Numbered from the stretch's first letter, positions 35,071 through 45,881 are shown. The stretch is DNA of 64,000 bases from an uncultured Ruminiclostridium sp. (GCA_947623915.1 CANQIB010000011.1:1-64000); one strand, 5' to 3'. Notes: generated by a model not told the origin, from the sequence alone. Program-made: numbers and translations.

Positions 35071-36567
35071 TCAATAATCCTCTTGTACTTCTCCGCCGTT
35101 TAACAGCGCGTCATAATTCGTCTGGTATCTGACTCCGTACAAACGGCGCACCTTGTAACGCACCTGACCGTTCACCACTATTATGCAGGTGAGATCCTGA
35201 TCGGAGGAATACAGCTCCACGCTGTCCTTTCCGTTGCCCTCCGAGCCGTCTTCCTTGCTGCGGTAGATAAAATCATATCCCGCCACGAATTTATTGTCGT
35301 CGGTAAGCTCGTCGACGTATATCTCCTCGGCATAGCAGGACAGCAGATAACGGTAGAACGAACGGAAGTTCGGGCCGTCCAGCTTTTCCTCGCCGTCAAG
35401 GATATATTCCGCGGTGTCGGAATCGTCGCCGATTATCTTTACCGAGTGACTTTCCCCGTCCGCATTTTTGATGTTGACGGTATCCACGTTGTAGATATAC
35501 GGCGTAAGGAACTGCTTATACAGTATATCGTTCACCGTGACCGTCACCCACGGAACAGCGTCGGGAGCAAATTGATACACGATATCCGTGCCTTGCAGCA
35601 TTCCGTAATACCCGATTATCTCGTCGGTCTGCGCGCCGCTCTCCTGATCCACCGCGTACACGGCGTTTCCTATGTCTATCTTCTTTACCTCATCGTTAAG
35701 CACGATACTTGCGGTGCAGAAAGGATCGTCCAGTCCGAATCCCTCAAGCTGCTCCTTAGTGGGAGAAACAGCAGCGGCAGAGGTCGCGGTCAGCTCGAAC
35801 AGCCCGTAAAGTATATCGGTGTCCTTTTCGTCGTCGGCAAGTATGCCGTTGTGACTGGATATTTCATATCCGACGTATACGTTAGTGTGTCCGTCTTCGG
35901 AATCGACCTGAGGCAGCTTATCAAGCACTATGTCACGGTCGAGATCCTTTCTTGAGATACGCAGGCGGCTCAGCACGTCGTTGTCCGCGTCGTAAGCGTC
36001 GATAAATCCGTTAAGCAGCACATAATCAAGGTATTTCCCCTGTGAAAAGGATATATCCGACTCGTTCACAAGGTACACTGTATCGCTGTCGCTCAGCTTG
36101 AAATACCAGCCGGACGCGCCCTCGTTCTTGTTGCCAACCTGACAGGTTATACTGTCGTGCTTACCGTCCTTGAAATCCAACGTAAACTCGGAGGTCGGAG
36201 AGGCAAGACCGTATTTTTCAAGGTCTGCCGCGTTTTCCTCCACCGTCATTTTGGCGGTAAGCTCCGCCGCGTTCTCCATGGTCGAGCCGTAGGAAGTGCT
36301 GTTCCCGTTTTTTTCGGGTATCTCGTCTATCCCCCATTTTTCCTTGCCCAAACGGTTTATTGAAAACTCGCCGTTTTCGTTTTTTACCGTGAGCTTGGAT
36401 ATATCGTCTGCGGCATAGGACATAAGCTCCACGGAATTATCCGTTTCAACGGAGCTGCTTTCTTCCTCGGCAGGCTGCGGCGCGGTCAGCAGCAGCACCG
36501 CCGCGGCTCCTCCCAGCACGGCTATGCCCGCCGCGGAAGCAATCAGAATTTTCGCGTTTTTCTTCAT
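35071..36567 (-). CDS. DUF4340 membrane-anchored protein
   Basis: This 498-residue protein has an N-terminal membrane anchor (about 7-27) and an extracellular body. Repeated beta segments such as LTVKNENGEFSINR and KYGLASPTSEFTLDFKDG are typical of DUF4340 proteins, which accompany GldG-like ABC systems. It lies 70 bases after the GldG-like gene. The role is unknown; an external accessory subunit is the usual inference. Confidence 0.88.
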   Translation of the reverse strand: MKKNAKILIASAAGIAVLGGAAAVLLLTAPQPAEEESSSVETDNSVELMSYAADDISKLTVKNENGEFSINRLGKEKWGIDEIPEKNGNSTSYGSTMENAAELTAKMTVEENAADLEKYGLASPTSEFTLDFKDGKHDSITCQVGNKNEGASGWYFKLSDSDTVYLVNESDISFSQGKYLDYVLLNGFIDAYDADNDVLSRLRISRKDLDRDIVLDKLPQVDSEDGHTNVYVGYEISSHNGILADDEKDTDILYGLFELTATSAAAVSPTKEQLEGFGLDDPFCTASIVLNDEVKKIDIGNAVYAVDQESGAQTDEIIGYYGMLQGTDIVYQFAPDAVPWVTVTVNDILYKQFLTPYIYNVDTVNIKNADGESHSVKIIGDDSDTAEYILDGEEKLDGPNFRSFYRYLLSCYAEEIYVDELTDDNKFVAGYDFIYRSKEDGSEGNGKDSVELYSSDQDLTCIIVVNGQVRYKVRRLYGVRYQTNYDALLNGGEVQEDY

Positions 36568-36637
36568 TGATTATCAGTCTGTCTCCTTACCGTTTCCCGC
36601 GTCTTTACGCCTTTTTTAAGCAAACCGACGGCGCGTT

Positions 36638-38209
36638 TTATTTATGGATACGTCTTAACCAAATAACGATACCCGCGACGATTATCGCCAGCGGTATCAC
36701 ACCGACGAATATCACCGCCATGGTGTTCTTTTGTCCCTCGGTTATCTCCAAAGGCACTACGTCGTATGATTTCGGCGTGATAGTCACACCGTCCTCCTTG
36801 CCGCAGCTTACGTTGAATATATTTATGAAAAACTGCGCGTTGTTGGTGGCGGTAACAAGGAATCCCGAATCGAACAGATCTTTTCCGCCTATCGTTACCA
36901 CTCTGCTGCTTACCGGCTCAGTGCCGTTTTCAAATCTCGTCTTTACCGTCTGTACCGCTACCGGCAGAGCCGCCTTTGCCATATTGTCGGCAGGCTCCCA
37001 GTTGTCGCCGGAGTCCTGAGGCTTTATGACCGCTCCGTTGTAGCTCGTGAGCAGCACCTGCGCTTCCATGTTGTTGTTTGCGTCCCACAGCATGGTTATC
37101 GCACACATATTGTTGCCGAGTATTCGCGAATCGTTGTCAAAGTCCGAAAAATCGCTGTCCGGCACGTCCAGTATCTGGTAAGTGGGGAGCGACGGATAAG
37201 CATAGTTGGAGTCGGTCTGATATACCGTACCCTTTTCGACTACCTGTCCCCAGTCCTCCAGCAGTCCGTCGATGTTCGGCGATTCACCCAGTGACGGGTT
37301 GGCGATGTAGATAAGATTTTTATCAAAAATACCGTTGTTGTCCAGCCAGTCGTCTATTTTGGTGACGTCCGCTACCGAATAGTCCTTATCAGGTCCGTTT
37401 ATCAGCACAAAGTCATATTCGTCGCTTATCGCCTCGGTCATGGCGATGTCCAGCTCCTCCACCACATAGCTGTTGGATTCGAGCAGTTCTCTTAAAACGG
37501 CGTTGGTCGTTTCGCCGTAACCTGTCACTACCGCCACCTTTACGGGATCGGCGTCGGTCACGTTCATTATCGCGGATACCACCGCCTGCTCGCAGTTTGC
37601 CTCGATGCTGGTGGGATACTTCATGCCCATCATCAGATAATTTTCATCGTAGGTTATCGAAAGATAGTCCTCATAGGTCAACACCTTGGAACGTCCCGTG
37701 CTTTCGCTTTCCACCACTATCTCGTCGGCGGATATGGTCTCGCTGTAGTTTGCCTGAAAACCGGGATTTGACACGACGTTTACATAGTTCAGCGTTATGT
37801 TGCCGTTGGTGTTGGCTATCTTCTTTAATATCTCGTTAGTTTGGTAGAAGTAAGTTCCGCCGTTTGAAAAAGCGCTCTCCTCGCTGGTAACGGTGATAGT
37901 CACCTTATCCGCTATCCCCGCGAGATAATCGGCGGACTCCTGCTCTATGCTGTACAGTCCCGCGTCGGTAAGATCCGCCGACACGGAAAATCTCTCTCCG
38001 ATAAGAGTTATCACAACGTTTATCAATACGACGAACACTATAAATATCACGGTGAAAAGCACCGAAAGGCTGCCGTATTTAAATTTCTTGTTTTTGAACG
38101 GGTTCATACCTTTGCCCGACTTTTTTCCTTTTTTCTCGGTATTTTTCTCCGCGCTGTCGGAGGAAGCGGCTTCAACGTTCTCTATTTCCGTTTCTTTTTT
38201 CTCTTCCAT
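36638..38209 (-). CDS. GldG-like auxiliary protein of an ABC system
   Basis: This 523-residue protein starts with a charged cytoplasmic tail, a transmembrane helix (46-70), a long extracellular body and a C-terminal helix (about 495-515). The opening of the body (LTDAGLYSIEQES...KVTITVTSEES) and the VAVVTGYGETTN block are typical of GldG/DUF7088 proteins. In Bacteroidetes GldG belongs to gliding; in Firmicutes the same set is an uncharacterised exporter. It follows the permease gene by 35 bases. Confidence 0.88.
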   Translation of the reverse strand: MEEKKETEIENVEAASSDSAEKNTEKKGKKSGKGMNPFKNKKFKYGSLSVLFTVIFIVFVVLINVVITLIGERFSVSADLTDAGLYSIEQESADYLAGIADKVTITVTSEESAFSNGGTYFYQTNEILKKIANTNGNITLNYVNVVSNPGFQANYSETISADEIVVESESTGRSKVLTYEDYLSITYDENYLMMGMKYPTSIEANCEQAVVSAIMNVTDADPVKVAVVTGYGETTNAVLRELLESNSYVVEELDIAMTEAISDEYDFVLINGPDKDYSVADVTKIDDWLDNNGIFDKNLIYIANPSLGESPNIDGLLEDWGQVVEKGTVYQTDSNYAYPSLPTYQILDVPDSDFSDFDNDSRILGNNMCAITMLWDANNNMEAQVLLTSYNGAVIKPQDSGDNWEPADNMAKAALPVAVQTVKTRFENGTEPVSSRVVTIGGKDLFDSGFLVTATNNAQFFINIFNVSCGKEDGVTITPKSYDVVPLEITEGQKNTMAVIFVGVIPLAIIVAGIVIWLRRIHK

Positions 38210-38244
38210 GCTTATCCTTTCCTTTCACAGTATATGCGGCGGCT

Positions 38245-38949
38245 TTAAGCCCAACGCTTCTTTTCCAGCACTCTTACCGTGAGGAAAAGGAATATCCCGA
38301 TAACGCTCAGGAAAAATATCACGCTTGACAAGCTGAATATGCCGTTGGTTATCTCGTTGTATCTCGAATATACGGATATGCTCTCAAATACCGTTCGGAA
38401 AAAGCCGGAGGGTATCTGATTAACAAGGGTGTTGAGCAGCAGGATAACAAGATTTATAAAAAAGCTGCCTATCGCCGCTATCATCTGGTTCTCGGTAAGT
38501 GAGGAAACGAACAGCCCGTCCGCTACGAATATCCCTCCGAGCAGCAGCAAACCCACCGTGTTTCCCCAAATGGGCAGCCATGACACATCGGCAAATATCG
38601 ACATCACAAATCCGTATATCGGCATTATCGCCACGCCTATGGCGAATATCACATAAGCCGAAAGAAACTTCCCGAATACTATCGAAAACAGGCTGACCGG
38701 AGCGGTGAGAGTGAGCTGGTCGGTCTTTTGCTTTTTATCGTCGGCAAGCAGTCTCATGGTGAGCAGCGGCACAAATACCATAAGCACCATGAACATCATA
38801 AGGAACACATTGGACATATCGGTAGAACCCATGTCCAAAGAAAACAGCCAGAAAAACAGCCCCGAAAACGCATAGAATATCGCCAAAAAGACGTAACCCA
38901 GCGGCGAGGTGAAATAGGCTTTAAATTCTCTTCTGAATATCGCAAACAT
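38245..38949 (-). CDS. ABC-2 type permease, GldF-like
   Basis: This 234-residue protein has six hydrophobic segments beginning near residue 14, with the loop LLADDKKQKTDQLTLTAPVS that is strongly conserved in the GldF/NosY-like ABC-2 family. It lies 12 bases after the ATPase gene and before the GldG-like gene. It would form the channel of the transporter. Confidence 0.9.
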   Translation of the reverse strand: MFAIFRREFKAYFTSPLGYVFLAIFYAFSGLFFWLFSLDMGSTDMSNVFLMMFMVLMVFVPLLTMRLLADDKKQKTDQLTLTAPVSLFSIVFGKFLSAYVIFAIGVAIMPIYGFVMSIFADVSWLPIWGNTVGLLLLGGIFVADGLFVSSLTENQMIAAIGSFFINLVILLLNTLVNQIPSGFFRTVFESISVYSRYNEITNGIFSLSSVIFFLSVIGIFLFLTVRVLEKKRWA

Positions 38950-38961
38950 CGTTTTCCCTCC

Positions 38962-39957
38962 TTACGCCTTGTCTGTCAGCTTGCCGCTCATGCCGGCTTC
39001 TATCCTGTCGGCGTGTCCGTACATATCGCCGGTGGTTATCTTCAGGAATATCTCTTCAAGCGTCAACTCGCTGGACTTCATCATAAGCAGCGGGTAATTC
39101 CTTGACGCGAGCCTTTTGGATACCTCTCTGCGTATATCGCAGCCGTCCTTGGCGTTGAGGTAAAATTCCGATACGCCGGGCTCTACGTTCTCGCGGTTTA
39201 TCCTGACTTCCTTCATGTCGGGTATCGAGGAAAGCAGCTTTTTTATCTCGGCGGGATTGCCCTCCGCTCTTACCACCAGCTTGTGGTCGGCGGAAAGGTT
39301 CTGCACCAGCTTTTCCGAGCTGTCGTCCGCAACTATCCTGCCTCGGTTTATTATAACTATCCTGTCGCATACCGCCTGCACCTCCGAAAGGATATGACTG
39401 GACAGTATTACGGTGTGGTTCTTTCCCAGCTTCTTTATCAAGGTGCGTATCTCGATTATCTGCTTGGGGTCAAGTCCGACCGTCGGCTCGTCGAGTATCA
39501 GCACGGGAGGATTTCCCACCAGCGCCTGAGCAACGCCGACGCGCTGCTTGTAGCCTTTCGACAAATTCTTTATCACGCGTTTTTTCACGTCGGTTATCTT
39601 CACCAGATCGCATATCTCGTTCAGGTGGGAATTTATCGGCAGCTTGCATTTTTTCAGCCGATATACGAATTTCAGATATTCCTCAACGGTCATGTCAAGA
39701 TACAGCGGAGGCTGCTCCGGCAGGTATCCTATCATCTTCTTGGCCTTGAGCGGCTCTTCAAGAATATCCACGCCGTTTATGACCGCCTTGCCGTCGGTAG
39801 AGGAAAGATAGCCGGTAAGTATGTTCATCGTGGTGGTCTTACCGGCGCCGTTCGGGCCCAAAAAGCCCAGTATCTCGCTCTCGTCCGCTTTGAACGACAC
39901 TCTGTCGACCGCGGTCTTTGCGCCGTATCGCTTTGTCAGATTTTGTACTTCGATCAT
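38962..39957 (-). CDS. ABC transporter ATPase, GldA-like
   Basis: This 331-residue ATPase has Walker A GPNGAGKTT near residue 40, signature LSKGYKQRVG, Walker B LILDEPTVGLDP and a C-terminal extension of about 100 residues as in GldA-type subunits. The start at 39957 follows AAGGAGAG; an upstream in-frame start lacks a site. It is first in the operon ATPase-permease-GldG-DUF4340-small protein. A TATAAT at 40063-40068 (minus strand) may mark its promoter, but the -35 is poor. Confidence 0.92.
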   Translation of the reverse strand: MIEVQNLTKRYGAKTAVDRVSFKADESEILGFLGPNGAGKTTTMNILTGYLSSTDGKAVINGVDILEEPLKAKKMIGYLPEQPPLYLDMTVEEYLKFVYRLKKCKLPINSHLNEICDLVKITDVKKRVIKNLSKGYKQRVGVAQALVGNPPVLILDEPTVGLDPKQIIEIRTLIKKLGKNHTVILSSHILSEVQAVCDRIVIINRGRIVADDSSEKLVQNLSADHKLVVRAEGNPAEIKKLLSSIPDMKEVRINRENVEPGVSEFYLNAKDGCDIRREVSKRLASRNYPLLMMKSSELTLEEIFLKITTGDMYGHADRIEAGMSGKLTDKA

Positions 39958-40106
39958 TTGACTCTCCTTAAATAAAGGGCGTCGGTCGGGACGACCCTGT
40001 ATTTGCCGCGTTTGCGGTATATATTGAAATTCGGGATACCGAATTTGTATATCTGCCGATAAATTATATCCCCGCACGGTGACAGAACGGTGACGGTATA
40101 ATGAAA

Positions 40107-40994
40107 TTATATGTCCGATTTTGATTTATCTATCGCCAACTGCTCTTTGAGCCGTTCCACGCTGTCGAATTTCATTTCGGGACGCAGGAACCGTCCGAGC
40201 CTTACCCTGACCGTTTTACCGTAAAGGTCGCCGTCAAAGTCGTTGATGTGCGTTTCACTCAGCGGCTTATCCTTATAGCCCACCGTGGGCTTTACTCCTA
40301 TATTAGTGACGGAAGAACGGATAACTCCGTCTACCTCCGCCGTGCTTGTATACACGCCGAAGCGCGGCATCACGATATTTTCGGGGAATATCTGATTTAC
40401 GGTCGGAAAACCCAGCGTTCTGCCGAGCCTGCTGCCGTATATCACTTCCCCCTCAAAGCCGAAGTTGTAACCGAGCAGGCGGTTAGCCTGTTCGATGCTG
40501 CCCTCCTTTATGAGGTTTTTGATAACGGTGGAATGTACTATCAGTCCGTCCAGAGAAAACGGCGGGATTATCACGGTATCTATCCCATGGTCGGCGCACA
40601 GCTTTTTAAACTGCTCCGCGTCGCAGCCTCCGCCCGCTCCGAGTCGGAAATCAAAGCCGCAAACTACCGTTTCGGCGTTCATAATCTTCATCAGCACGCG
40701 GACGATAAAATCCTCCGCAGTGTAATTCCTCACCGTGTCGAAATCCGGCGAGTATATATATTCAAGCCCCGTCTTGGCGAGTTTTTCCAGTTTCATATCG
40801 TTGGAAAGCAGATTTTCCGTTTTTTCCCTTTTGGGAAGCGCCGTATCGGAATGGAAAGTAAACATCGCGGGCGCTCCGTCATGACGGAAGGTCTCCTTTA
40901 CTACCTCCATATGTCCCAAATGCAGCCCGTCAAAAAAGCCGACGGCGACCGCCGTCGGCGGCGGTTTTATGATATTGTGGGTTATATCCGTCAT
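40107..40994 (-). CDS. ribF: Riboflavin kinase / FAD synthetase
   Basis: This bifunctional enzyme turns riboflavin into FMN then FAD. The N-terminal FAD synthetase domain shows VGFFDGLHLGH near residue 18; the C-terminal flavokinase domain shows GRTLGFPTVN and an ETHINDFDGDLYG block. Length is 295 residues from the ATG at 40994, chosen for its GGAG site. It is the last gene of the rimP-truB operon, a place it also holds in many Firmicutes. Confidence 0.95.
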   Translation of the reverse strand: MTDITHNIIKPPPTAVAVGFFDGLHLGHMEVVKETFRHDGAPAMFTFHSDTALPKREKTENLLSNDMKLEKLAKTGLEYIYSPDFDTVRNYTAEDFIVRVLMKIMNAETVVCGFDFRLGAGGGCDAEQFKKLCADHGIDTVIIPPFSLDGLIVHSTVIKNLIKEGSIEQANRLLGYNFGFEGEVIYGSRLGRTLGFPTVNQIFPENIVMPRFGVYTSTAEVDGVIRSSVTNIGVKPTVGYKDKPLSETHINDFDGDLYGKTVRVRLGRFLRPEMKFDSVERLKEQLAIDKSKSDI

Positions 40995-41038
40995 GCTTCT
41001 CCAACCTTTTTTCGGCAAGACCCGCGTCCCGCCGTATT

Positions 41039-41941
41039 TTAAGCCGTTATCTCAAGATAGACCTGCGACGCTTGGTTTTGCGCGTCGGTTTTTACCAGTC
41101 CCAAAAAACGCCCGTCGCCGTCCTTTATCCTTACAAGCTCGTCGGCGTTTAGCCTTTCTCCGAGAGAGTACGGAACGGTACCGTTCAAAAACAGCCGTTT
41201 TTCTCTGCCGTCCAGCAGCTCCTCCCGACAGCCGTCAAACAGTCTTTCGGAGGGCAGCAGTATTTCCTTTAAGCTGCACGGCGTCTGCTCCCTTAGCTGT
41301 TCCAAGGTGATACAGTCGCTCAGTTCAAAGCCTGCCGACCGCGTTCTTACCAAAGAGGTCATTATCCCGCCGACTCCCAGCTTTCTCCCTATATCCGAGA
41401 TCAGTGTGCGTATGTACGTCCCCTTAGAGCAGTCGATCAGCAATTCGCCCGTGCGGGTGTTTTCCTCATAGCTCAGCAGCTTTATGCCTCTTACCGTGAC
41501 CTTTCTGGCGGGGCGGTCGATAACTTCGCCGCCGCGCGCTATATCGTACAGCCGTCTGCCGTTCACCTTTACGGCGGAATACATCGGCGGGGTCTGGCTT
41601 ATCTCACCGATAAAGCCTGCCGCCGCGCTTTCAAGCTCGCTTTGAGTTACCCCGCGGTCGTTCGTTTCGGTCACCGTCCCCCACACGTCCTCGGTATCCG
41701 ATTCCGCTCCCAGACGAAATCCCGCGCGATACTGCTTACCGCTGTCGGGGATAAGGTCGATGAGCTTTGCCGCTCTGCCGATAAACAGCGGAAGTACGCC
41801 GGTCGCCATAGGGTCGAGCGTTCCGCCGTGACCTATCCGTTTTTCCTGCGCCGCCTTCCTGGCTATCGCAACTATATCGAACGAGGTGAGCTCCTGCGGC
41901 TTATCCACGCACAGCACCCCGCACAGCGCGCCGCTAGTCAA
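41039..41941 (-). CDS. truB: tRNA pseudouridine-55 synthase
   Basis: It makes the universal pseudouridine in the T-loop of tRNAs. The catalytic Asp sits in GGTLDPMATGVLPL near residue 41; YSAVKVNGRRLYD and the late SKGTYIRTL are further blocks. The 300-residue frame opens with TTG, 8 bases inside the end of nrnA and after an AAGGCGG site, which signals coupling. A GTG a few codons later is a possible alternative. Confidence 0.94.
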   Translation of the reverse strand: MTSGALCGVLCVDKPQELTSFDIVAIARKAAQEKRIGHGGTLDPMATGVLPLFIGRAAKLIDLIPDSGKQYRAGFRLGAESDTEDVWGTVTETNDRGVTQSELESAAAGFIGEISQTPPMYSAVKVNGRRLYDIARGGEVIDRPARKVTVRGIKLLSYEENTRTGELLIDCSKGTYIRTLISDIGRKLGVGGIMTSLVRTRSAGFELSDCITLEQLREQTPCSLKEILLPSERLFDGCREELLDGREKRLFLNGTVPYSLGERLNADELVRIKDGDGRFLGLVKTDAQNQASQVYLEITA

Positions 41942-42896
41942 TACGTTCTACCGCCTTTTTAAGCTCCGGCAGCAGCGCCGCCTTTACTTCCTCCAGCGTA
42001 CCCTCTATGGTGCAGCCCGCCGCTCTCGCGTGACCGCCGCCGTCGAATTTTTCGCAGATCTCCGACGCGTTTATCTCCTCGCTGCTGCGCACCGATATTT
42101 TGAACACGTCCTTTTCTTTCTGCTTTATCGTAACGCCCAGCTCTACGCCCTCTATCTTTCTGGGCATACCCGCAAGACCGTTGAAATCCTCCGAATCCAC
42201 GCTGTCCCGATGGCGGTCCATCAGCTCTTGGGTAAGGCAGACCATCGCTATTTTGTCGTCGCAGTAAAATTCCATCTTATCGAATATTTCCTGCTCCAGC
42301 CTTACTCTGCCTTTGGACTTCATGTCGAACAGCCGATAATTAAGCTCCTCATACGGGAAGTTGTATTCCATCAGCTTAGCCGCGATGTAATGCGTCCGCG
42401 ACGTGGTGTTTGAAAAGCGAAAACAGCCGGTGTCCGTCGCAAGTCCCGTGTACAGACAGGTCGCTATCTTATCGTCAAGCGGCACGTTCATCGTTTCGGC
42501 TATCTCGTATATAAGCTCGCATGCCGCCGCCGCGTCGGGCTCTACCAACGTAAATTCGGCAAACTCGGTGCGGCTGCGGTGGTGGTCTATCGCCAAAAAG
42601 ACCTCGTCGCCGTACACCTCGTTCAGACTGCCGAGCAGCTTCCTGTCCGCCACATCGACGCTGACTATCGTCTTGTGCTCGAACTCCTGAGGCTTTATGC
42701 CGTCGGTAAGATATTTCATTCGGGGGGCTATCTCGTCCGCGCAACGACACTTCGCGTTCTTTCCCGCTTTCTGAAGTATCCCGCACAGGGCATACGCACA
42801 GCCCAATGTGTCGCCGTCGGGGTTAGCATGGCTGAGAATAAGGTAATCGTCGTATTCCCTCAGCATACGCGCCGCCCGTTCTACATTTATCAACAT
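41934..42896 (-). CDS. nrnA: DHH/DHHA1 phosphoesterase (NrnA: nanoRNase / pAp phosphatase)
   Basis: This 320-residue enzyme degrades oligoribonucleotides of 2-5 bases and 3'-phosphoadenosine 5'-phosphate. The DHH metal site appears as SHANPDGDTLG near residue 20, SVDVADR, AIDHHRS and GLATDTGCFRF; the DHHA1 end has GGGHARAAGC. GGGGAGA precedes the ATG. It lies between rbfA and truB, its normal Firmicutes place. Confidence 0.94.
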   Translation of the reverse strand: MLINVERAARMLREYDDYLILSHANPDGDTLGCAYALCGILQKAGKNAKCRCADEIAPRMKYLTDGIKPQEFEHKTIVSVDVADRKLLGSLNEVYGDEVFLAIDHHRSRTEFAEFTLVEPDAAAACELIYEIAETMNVPLDDKIATCLYTGLATDTGCFRFSNTTSRTHYIAAKLMEYNFPYEELNYRLFDMKSKGRVRLEQEIFDKMEFYCDDKIAMVCLTQELMDRHRDSVDSEDFNGLAGMPRKIEGVELGVTIKQKEKDVFKISVRSSEEINASEICEKFDGGGHARAAGCTIEGTLEEVKAALLPELKKAVERID

Positions 42897-42911
42897 ATGT
42901 TTTCTCCCCGT

Positions 42912-43286
42912 TTATTCGGCGTCGGGATCGTCGGAGCCGTTCGCTTTCGGCAATCCCTCTATCACCTTTTCTATATGATCATAGTAATCCAGCGAATTGT
43001 CCTGAAGGAATATCAACTCCGGCAGCTTTCTCATTTTTATGCGCTGATTTATCCGTCTTTTGAAAAAGCCCGACGCGTCGGTCATAGCCGCGACCGCCTT
43101 TTCGGCTGCGGTCTTACCGCCCATGCAGGAAACATACAGCTTGCAGTAGGACAAATCGTTTGTCAGAAAGCAGCCGGTTATGCTTACCAGCTTTCCGGCT
43201 ATTCTGGGGTCTTTTATATCCCTTATCGCCGCCGATATTTCCCTTTTTATATCCTCGGACAATCTGTCAATGTTAAAATTCGCCAT
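42912..43286 (-). CDS. rbfA: Ribosome-binding factor A
   Basis: This 124-residue KH-fold protein helps mature the 30S subunit. The block ISAAIRDIKDPRI and the later LPELIFLQDNSLDY are typical. It sits 30 bases after infB and 15 before nrnA, as expected. Confidence 0.94.
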   Translation of the reverse strand: MANFNIDRLSEDIKREISAAIRDIKDPRIAGKLVSITGCFLTNDLSYCKLYVSCMGGKTAAEKAVAAMTDASGFFKRRINQRIKMRKLPELIFLQDNSLDYYDHIEKVIEGLPKANGSDDPDAE

Positions 43287-43316
43287 AATACCCTTTCATT
43301 AACGGCATTTTAAGGT

Positions 43317-45881
43317 TCAGTCCCTATATTCCTCGGTAACGAACGCCTCAAAAATATCTCCCTCTTTGATGTCGGTAAACTTTTCAAGGCTTATGCCGCA
43401 CTCGTATCCCTCCGACACTTCCTTAACGTCGTCCTTGAAGCGGCGCAGTCCCGCTATCTTATCCACCGCAAGTATTATGCCGTCGCGCACTATCCTGACC
43501 TCTCCGCTGCGCTGCACCTTGCCGGACAGGACGTAAGAGCCTGCCACCACGCCGACGCCGGATATTCTGATAGTCTGGCGCACCTCGACGCGGCCGGTAT
43601 CCACCTCGCGGTACTTGGGAGCGAGCATACCTTTCATGGCGGTCTGTATCTCCTCTATCGCGTCGTATATAACGCGGTACAGTCTGATGTCCACTTCGTC
43701 GCGCTTGGCGTTTTCCGCGGCGGCGGGCGCGGGACGGACGTTAAAGCCCACTATTATCGCGCCTGACGCCTTTGCGAGCATAACGTCGCTCTCGCTTACC
43801 GCGCCGACCGCTCCATGAATGACCTCTACCTTTACCTCGTCGTTGCTGAGTTTCTCAAGCGACTGGGTGACCGCCTCTACCGAACCCTGAACATCCGCTT
43901 TTACTATTATCGGCAGCTTTTTCATCGAACCTTCTTCTATCCGTGAGAACAGATTGTCCAGGCTCACCTTGGTGTATTTGCTGAACTGCTCCTGCTTTGC
44001 GTCGAATTTTCTCTTTTCGACAAGCTCCCTTGCGAGCCGCTCGTCCTCTACCGCGGCAAAATCGTCGCCCGCGTTGGGCACTTCCGCCAGTCCCATTATC
44101 TCAACAGGCACGGACGGTCCAGCCTCTTTTACCGTTCTTCCCTTGTCGTCACGCATAACGCGCACATGGCCTACCGCCGTACCCGCTATGATAACGTCGC
44201 CGGCGTGCAAGGTTCCCGCCTGCACCAGTACGGTAGCGATAGGACCTCTGCCCTTGTCTATCCTTGCCTCTATGACCACACCCTTTGCCATGCGCTCCGG
44301 ATTGGCTTTAAGCTCCAGCACGTCCGCCGTGAGATTTATCATCTCCAGCAGCTCGTCTATTCCCTCACCCGTCTTGGCGGAAACGGGTACGCAGATAACA
44401 TCTCCGCCCCATTCTTCTATGACCAGACCGTGCTCGGTCAGCTCCTGCTTTACCTTTTCGGGATTTGCCCCCGGCTTATCCATCTTGTTTATCGCTACGA
44501 TTATAGACAGATCGGCCGCCTTGGCGTGATTTATCGCCTCTACCGTCTGGGGCATTATTCCGTCGTCCGCCGCTACCACAAGTATGGCTATATCAGTAGC
44601 CAGCGCGCCCCTTGCGCGCATCGCGGTGAACGCCTCGTGTCCCGGCGTATCAAGGAACGTTATATCGCGCCCGCCCGCTTTTACGCGGTAAGCGCCGATA
44701 TGCTGGGTTATACCTCCGGCTTCTCCCGCGGTGACGTTCGCGTTGCGTATCTTGTCAAGCAGCGAGGTCTTACCGTGGTCGACGTGTCCCATCACCACAA
44801 CGACGGGGGAACGTGGCTGGAGGTTTTCTTCGGTGTCCTCCACCTCTTCAAACAGGCGTTCCTCTATCGTGACGACGACCTCCTTGGTGACCTTTGCGCC
44901 GAGCTCCTCCGCCACGATGCAGGCGGTATCAAAATCGACCGTCTGATTTATATTCGCCATAACTCCGAGAGTAAACAGCTTTTTTATTACCTCCGCAGCC
45001 GTCATTTTAAGCCGCGAGGCAAGCTCGGATACCACTATCTCGTCGGGTATCTGTATCTCAAGCTGCTTTTTTCTCGCTCTTTCCAGCTCCAGCCTCTTGA
45101 GCTTCTGCGCCTCGGTCTCGCGCTTTTTGCTGAACTGCTGGCGGTTCTTCTGCGACTTCTGGTTTATCTTCTGCTTTCTGGTAAAGTTGTCGCCGCTCCT
45201 TCTGTCGTCGCCTGCGATGGACTCATAGCGCTCGTTGTATTTGTCGAGGTTCACATAGCTGCCTCTGGTATCGACGTGCTTGGTCACCTGCTCTCCGCGA
45301 CGTACCGCCTCGCCCTTTACCTTTCCCTTAGGCGGCTCGTTGGTCTTTATATTTGAAAGATCTATCGCGGGCTTTACCGGCTTTACGGGCTGAGCCGGAC
45401 GGTTTTCGCGGTGTTTTGCCGCGTCCTTGGCGGGGCGGCGCTCCCTGCCGTCCGCGGCAGCCGCCGGACGCGCGGGCTTTTCCTCGCGGCGGGGCTTTTC
45501 CGTCTTTGCGGGACGGGGCTTTTCCGTCTGCTCGGCATTCGCGGGTTTCTCCGCAGGCGCAGTCTTTTTGACTTCGGCGGGCTTTTCCTCCGGCTCTTTA
45601 GGCTCGGCGGGCTTTTCCTCCGCCTTGGCGGCGGGCTTTGCCTTTTCGGCGGCGGGCTTTGCCTTCGCGGCAGGCTGTGCAGCGGAAGCAAAATAGCTGT
45701 CAAAGCTGTCCACCTGATGGTCAAGGCTGTACTTTTCCAGCACCAAAGACGCCTCCTCCTCGGTAAGGCTCGCCTGCGTCTTTTTCTGTACGCCCAAATA
45801 GTCCTGGAGCAGCGCGCTTACCTCCGCCGCCCCGATATTAAGATCCTTTGCCAATTCATTTACACGGTATTTTTGTTCCAT
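43317..45881 (-). CDS. infB: Translation initiation factor IF-2
   Basis: This GTPase brings initiator tRNA to the 30S subunit. The 854-residue protein has an N-terminal IF2N module, then a long Lys/Pro/Ala/Glu-rich low-complexity region (about 70-230), a second IF2N module, and the GTPase core from about residue 363: [17 protein letters not shown] and NKMDK, then domains II-IV. The low-complexity stretch is encoded by GC-rich repetitive DNA and is expected to vary between strains. Confidence 0.97.
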   Translation of the reverse strand: MEQKYRVNELAKDLNIGAAEVSALLQDYLGVQKKTQASLTEEEASLVLEKYSLDHQVDSFDSYFASAAQPAAKAKPAAEKAKPAAKAEEKPAEPKEPEEKPAEVKKTAPAEKPANAEQTEKPRPAKTEKPRREEKPARPAAAADGRERRPAKDAAKHRENRPAQPVKPVKPAIDLSNIKTNEPPKGKVKGEAVRRGEQVTKHVDTRGSYVNLDKYNERYESIAGDDRRSGDNFTRKQKINQKSQKNRQQFSKKRETEAQKLKRLELERARKKQLEIQIPDEIVVSELASRLKMTAAEVIKKLFTLGVMANINQTVDFDTACIVAEELGAKVTKEVVVTIEERLFEEVEDTEENLQPRSPVVVVMGHVDHGKTSLLDKIRNANVTAGEAGGITQHIGAYRVKAGGRDITFLDTPGHEAFTAMRARGALATDIAILVVAADDGIMPQTVEAINHAKAADLSIIVAINKMDKPGANPEKVKQELTEHGLVIEEWGGDVICVPVSAKTGEGIDELLEMINLTADVLELKANPERMAKGVVIEARIDKGRGPIATVLVQAGTLHAGDVIIAGTAVGHVRVMRDDKGRTVKEAGPSVPVEIMGLAEVPNAGDDFAAVEDERLARELVEKRKFDAKQEQFSKYTKVSLDNLFSRIEEGSMKKLPIIVKADVQGSVEAVTQSLEKLSNDEVKVEVIHGAVGAVSESDVMLAKASGAIIVGFNVRPAPAAAENAKRDEVDIRLYRVIYDAIEEIQTAMKGMLAPKYREVDTGRVEVRQTIRISGVGVVAGSYVLSGKVQRSGEVRIVRDGIILAVDKIAGLRRFKDDVKEVSEGYECGISLEKFTDIKEGDIFEAFVTEEYRD

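Noticed and set aside
36638-39957. Gliding motility operon
   Set aside because: Only the ABC components resemble Gld proteins; no other gliding or type IX secretion genes are present and the host is Gram-positive.
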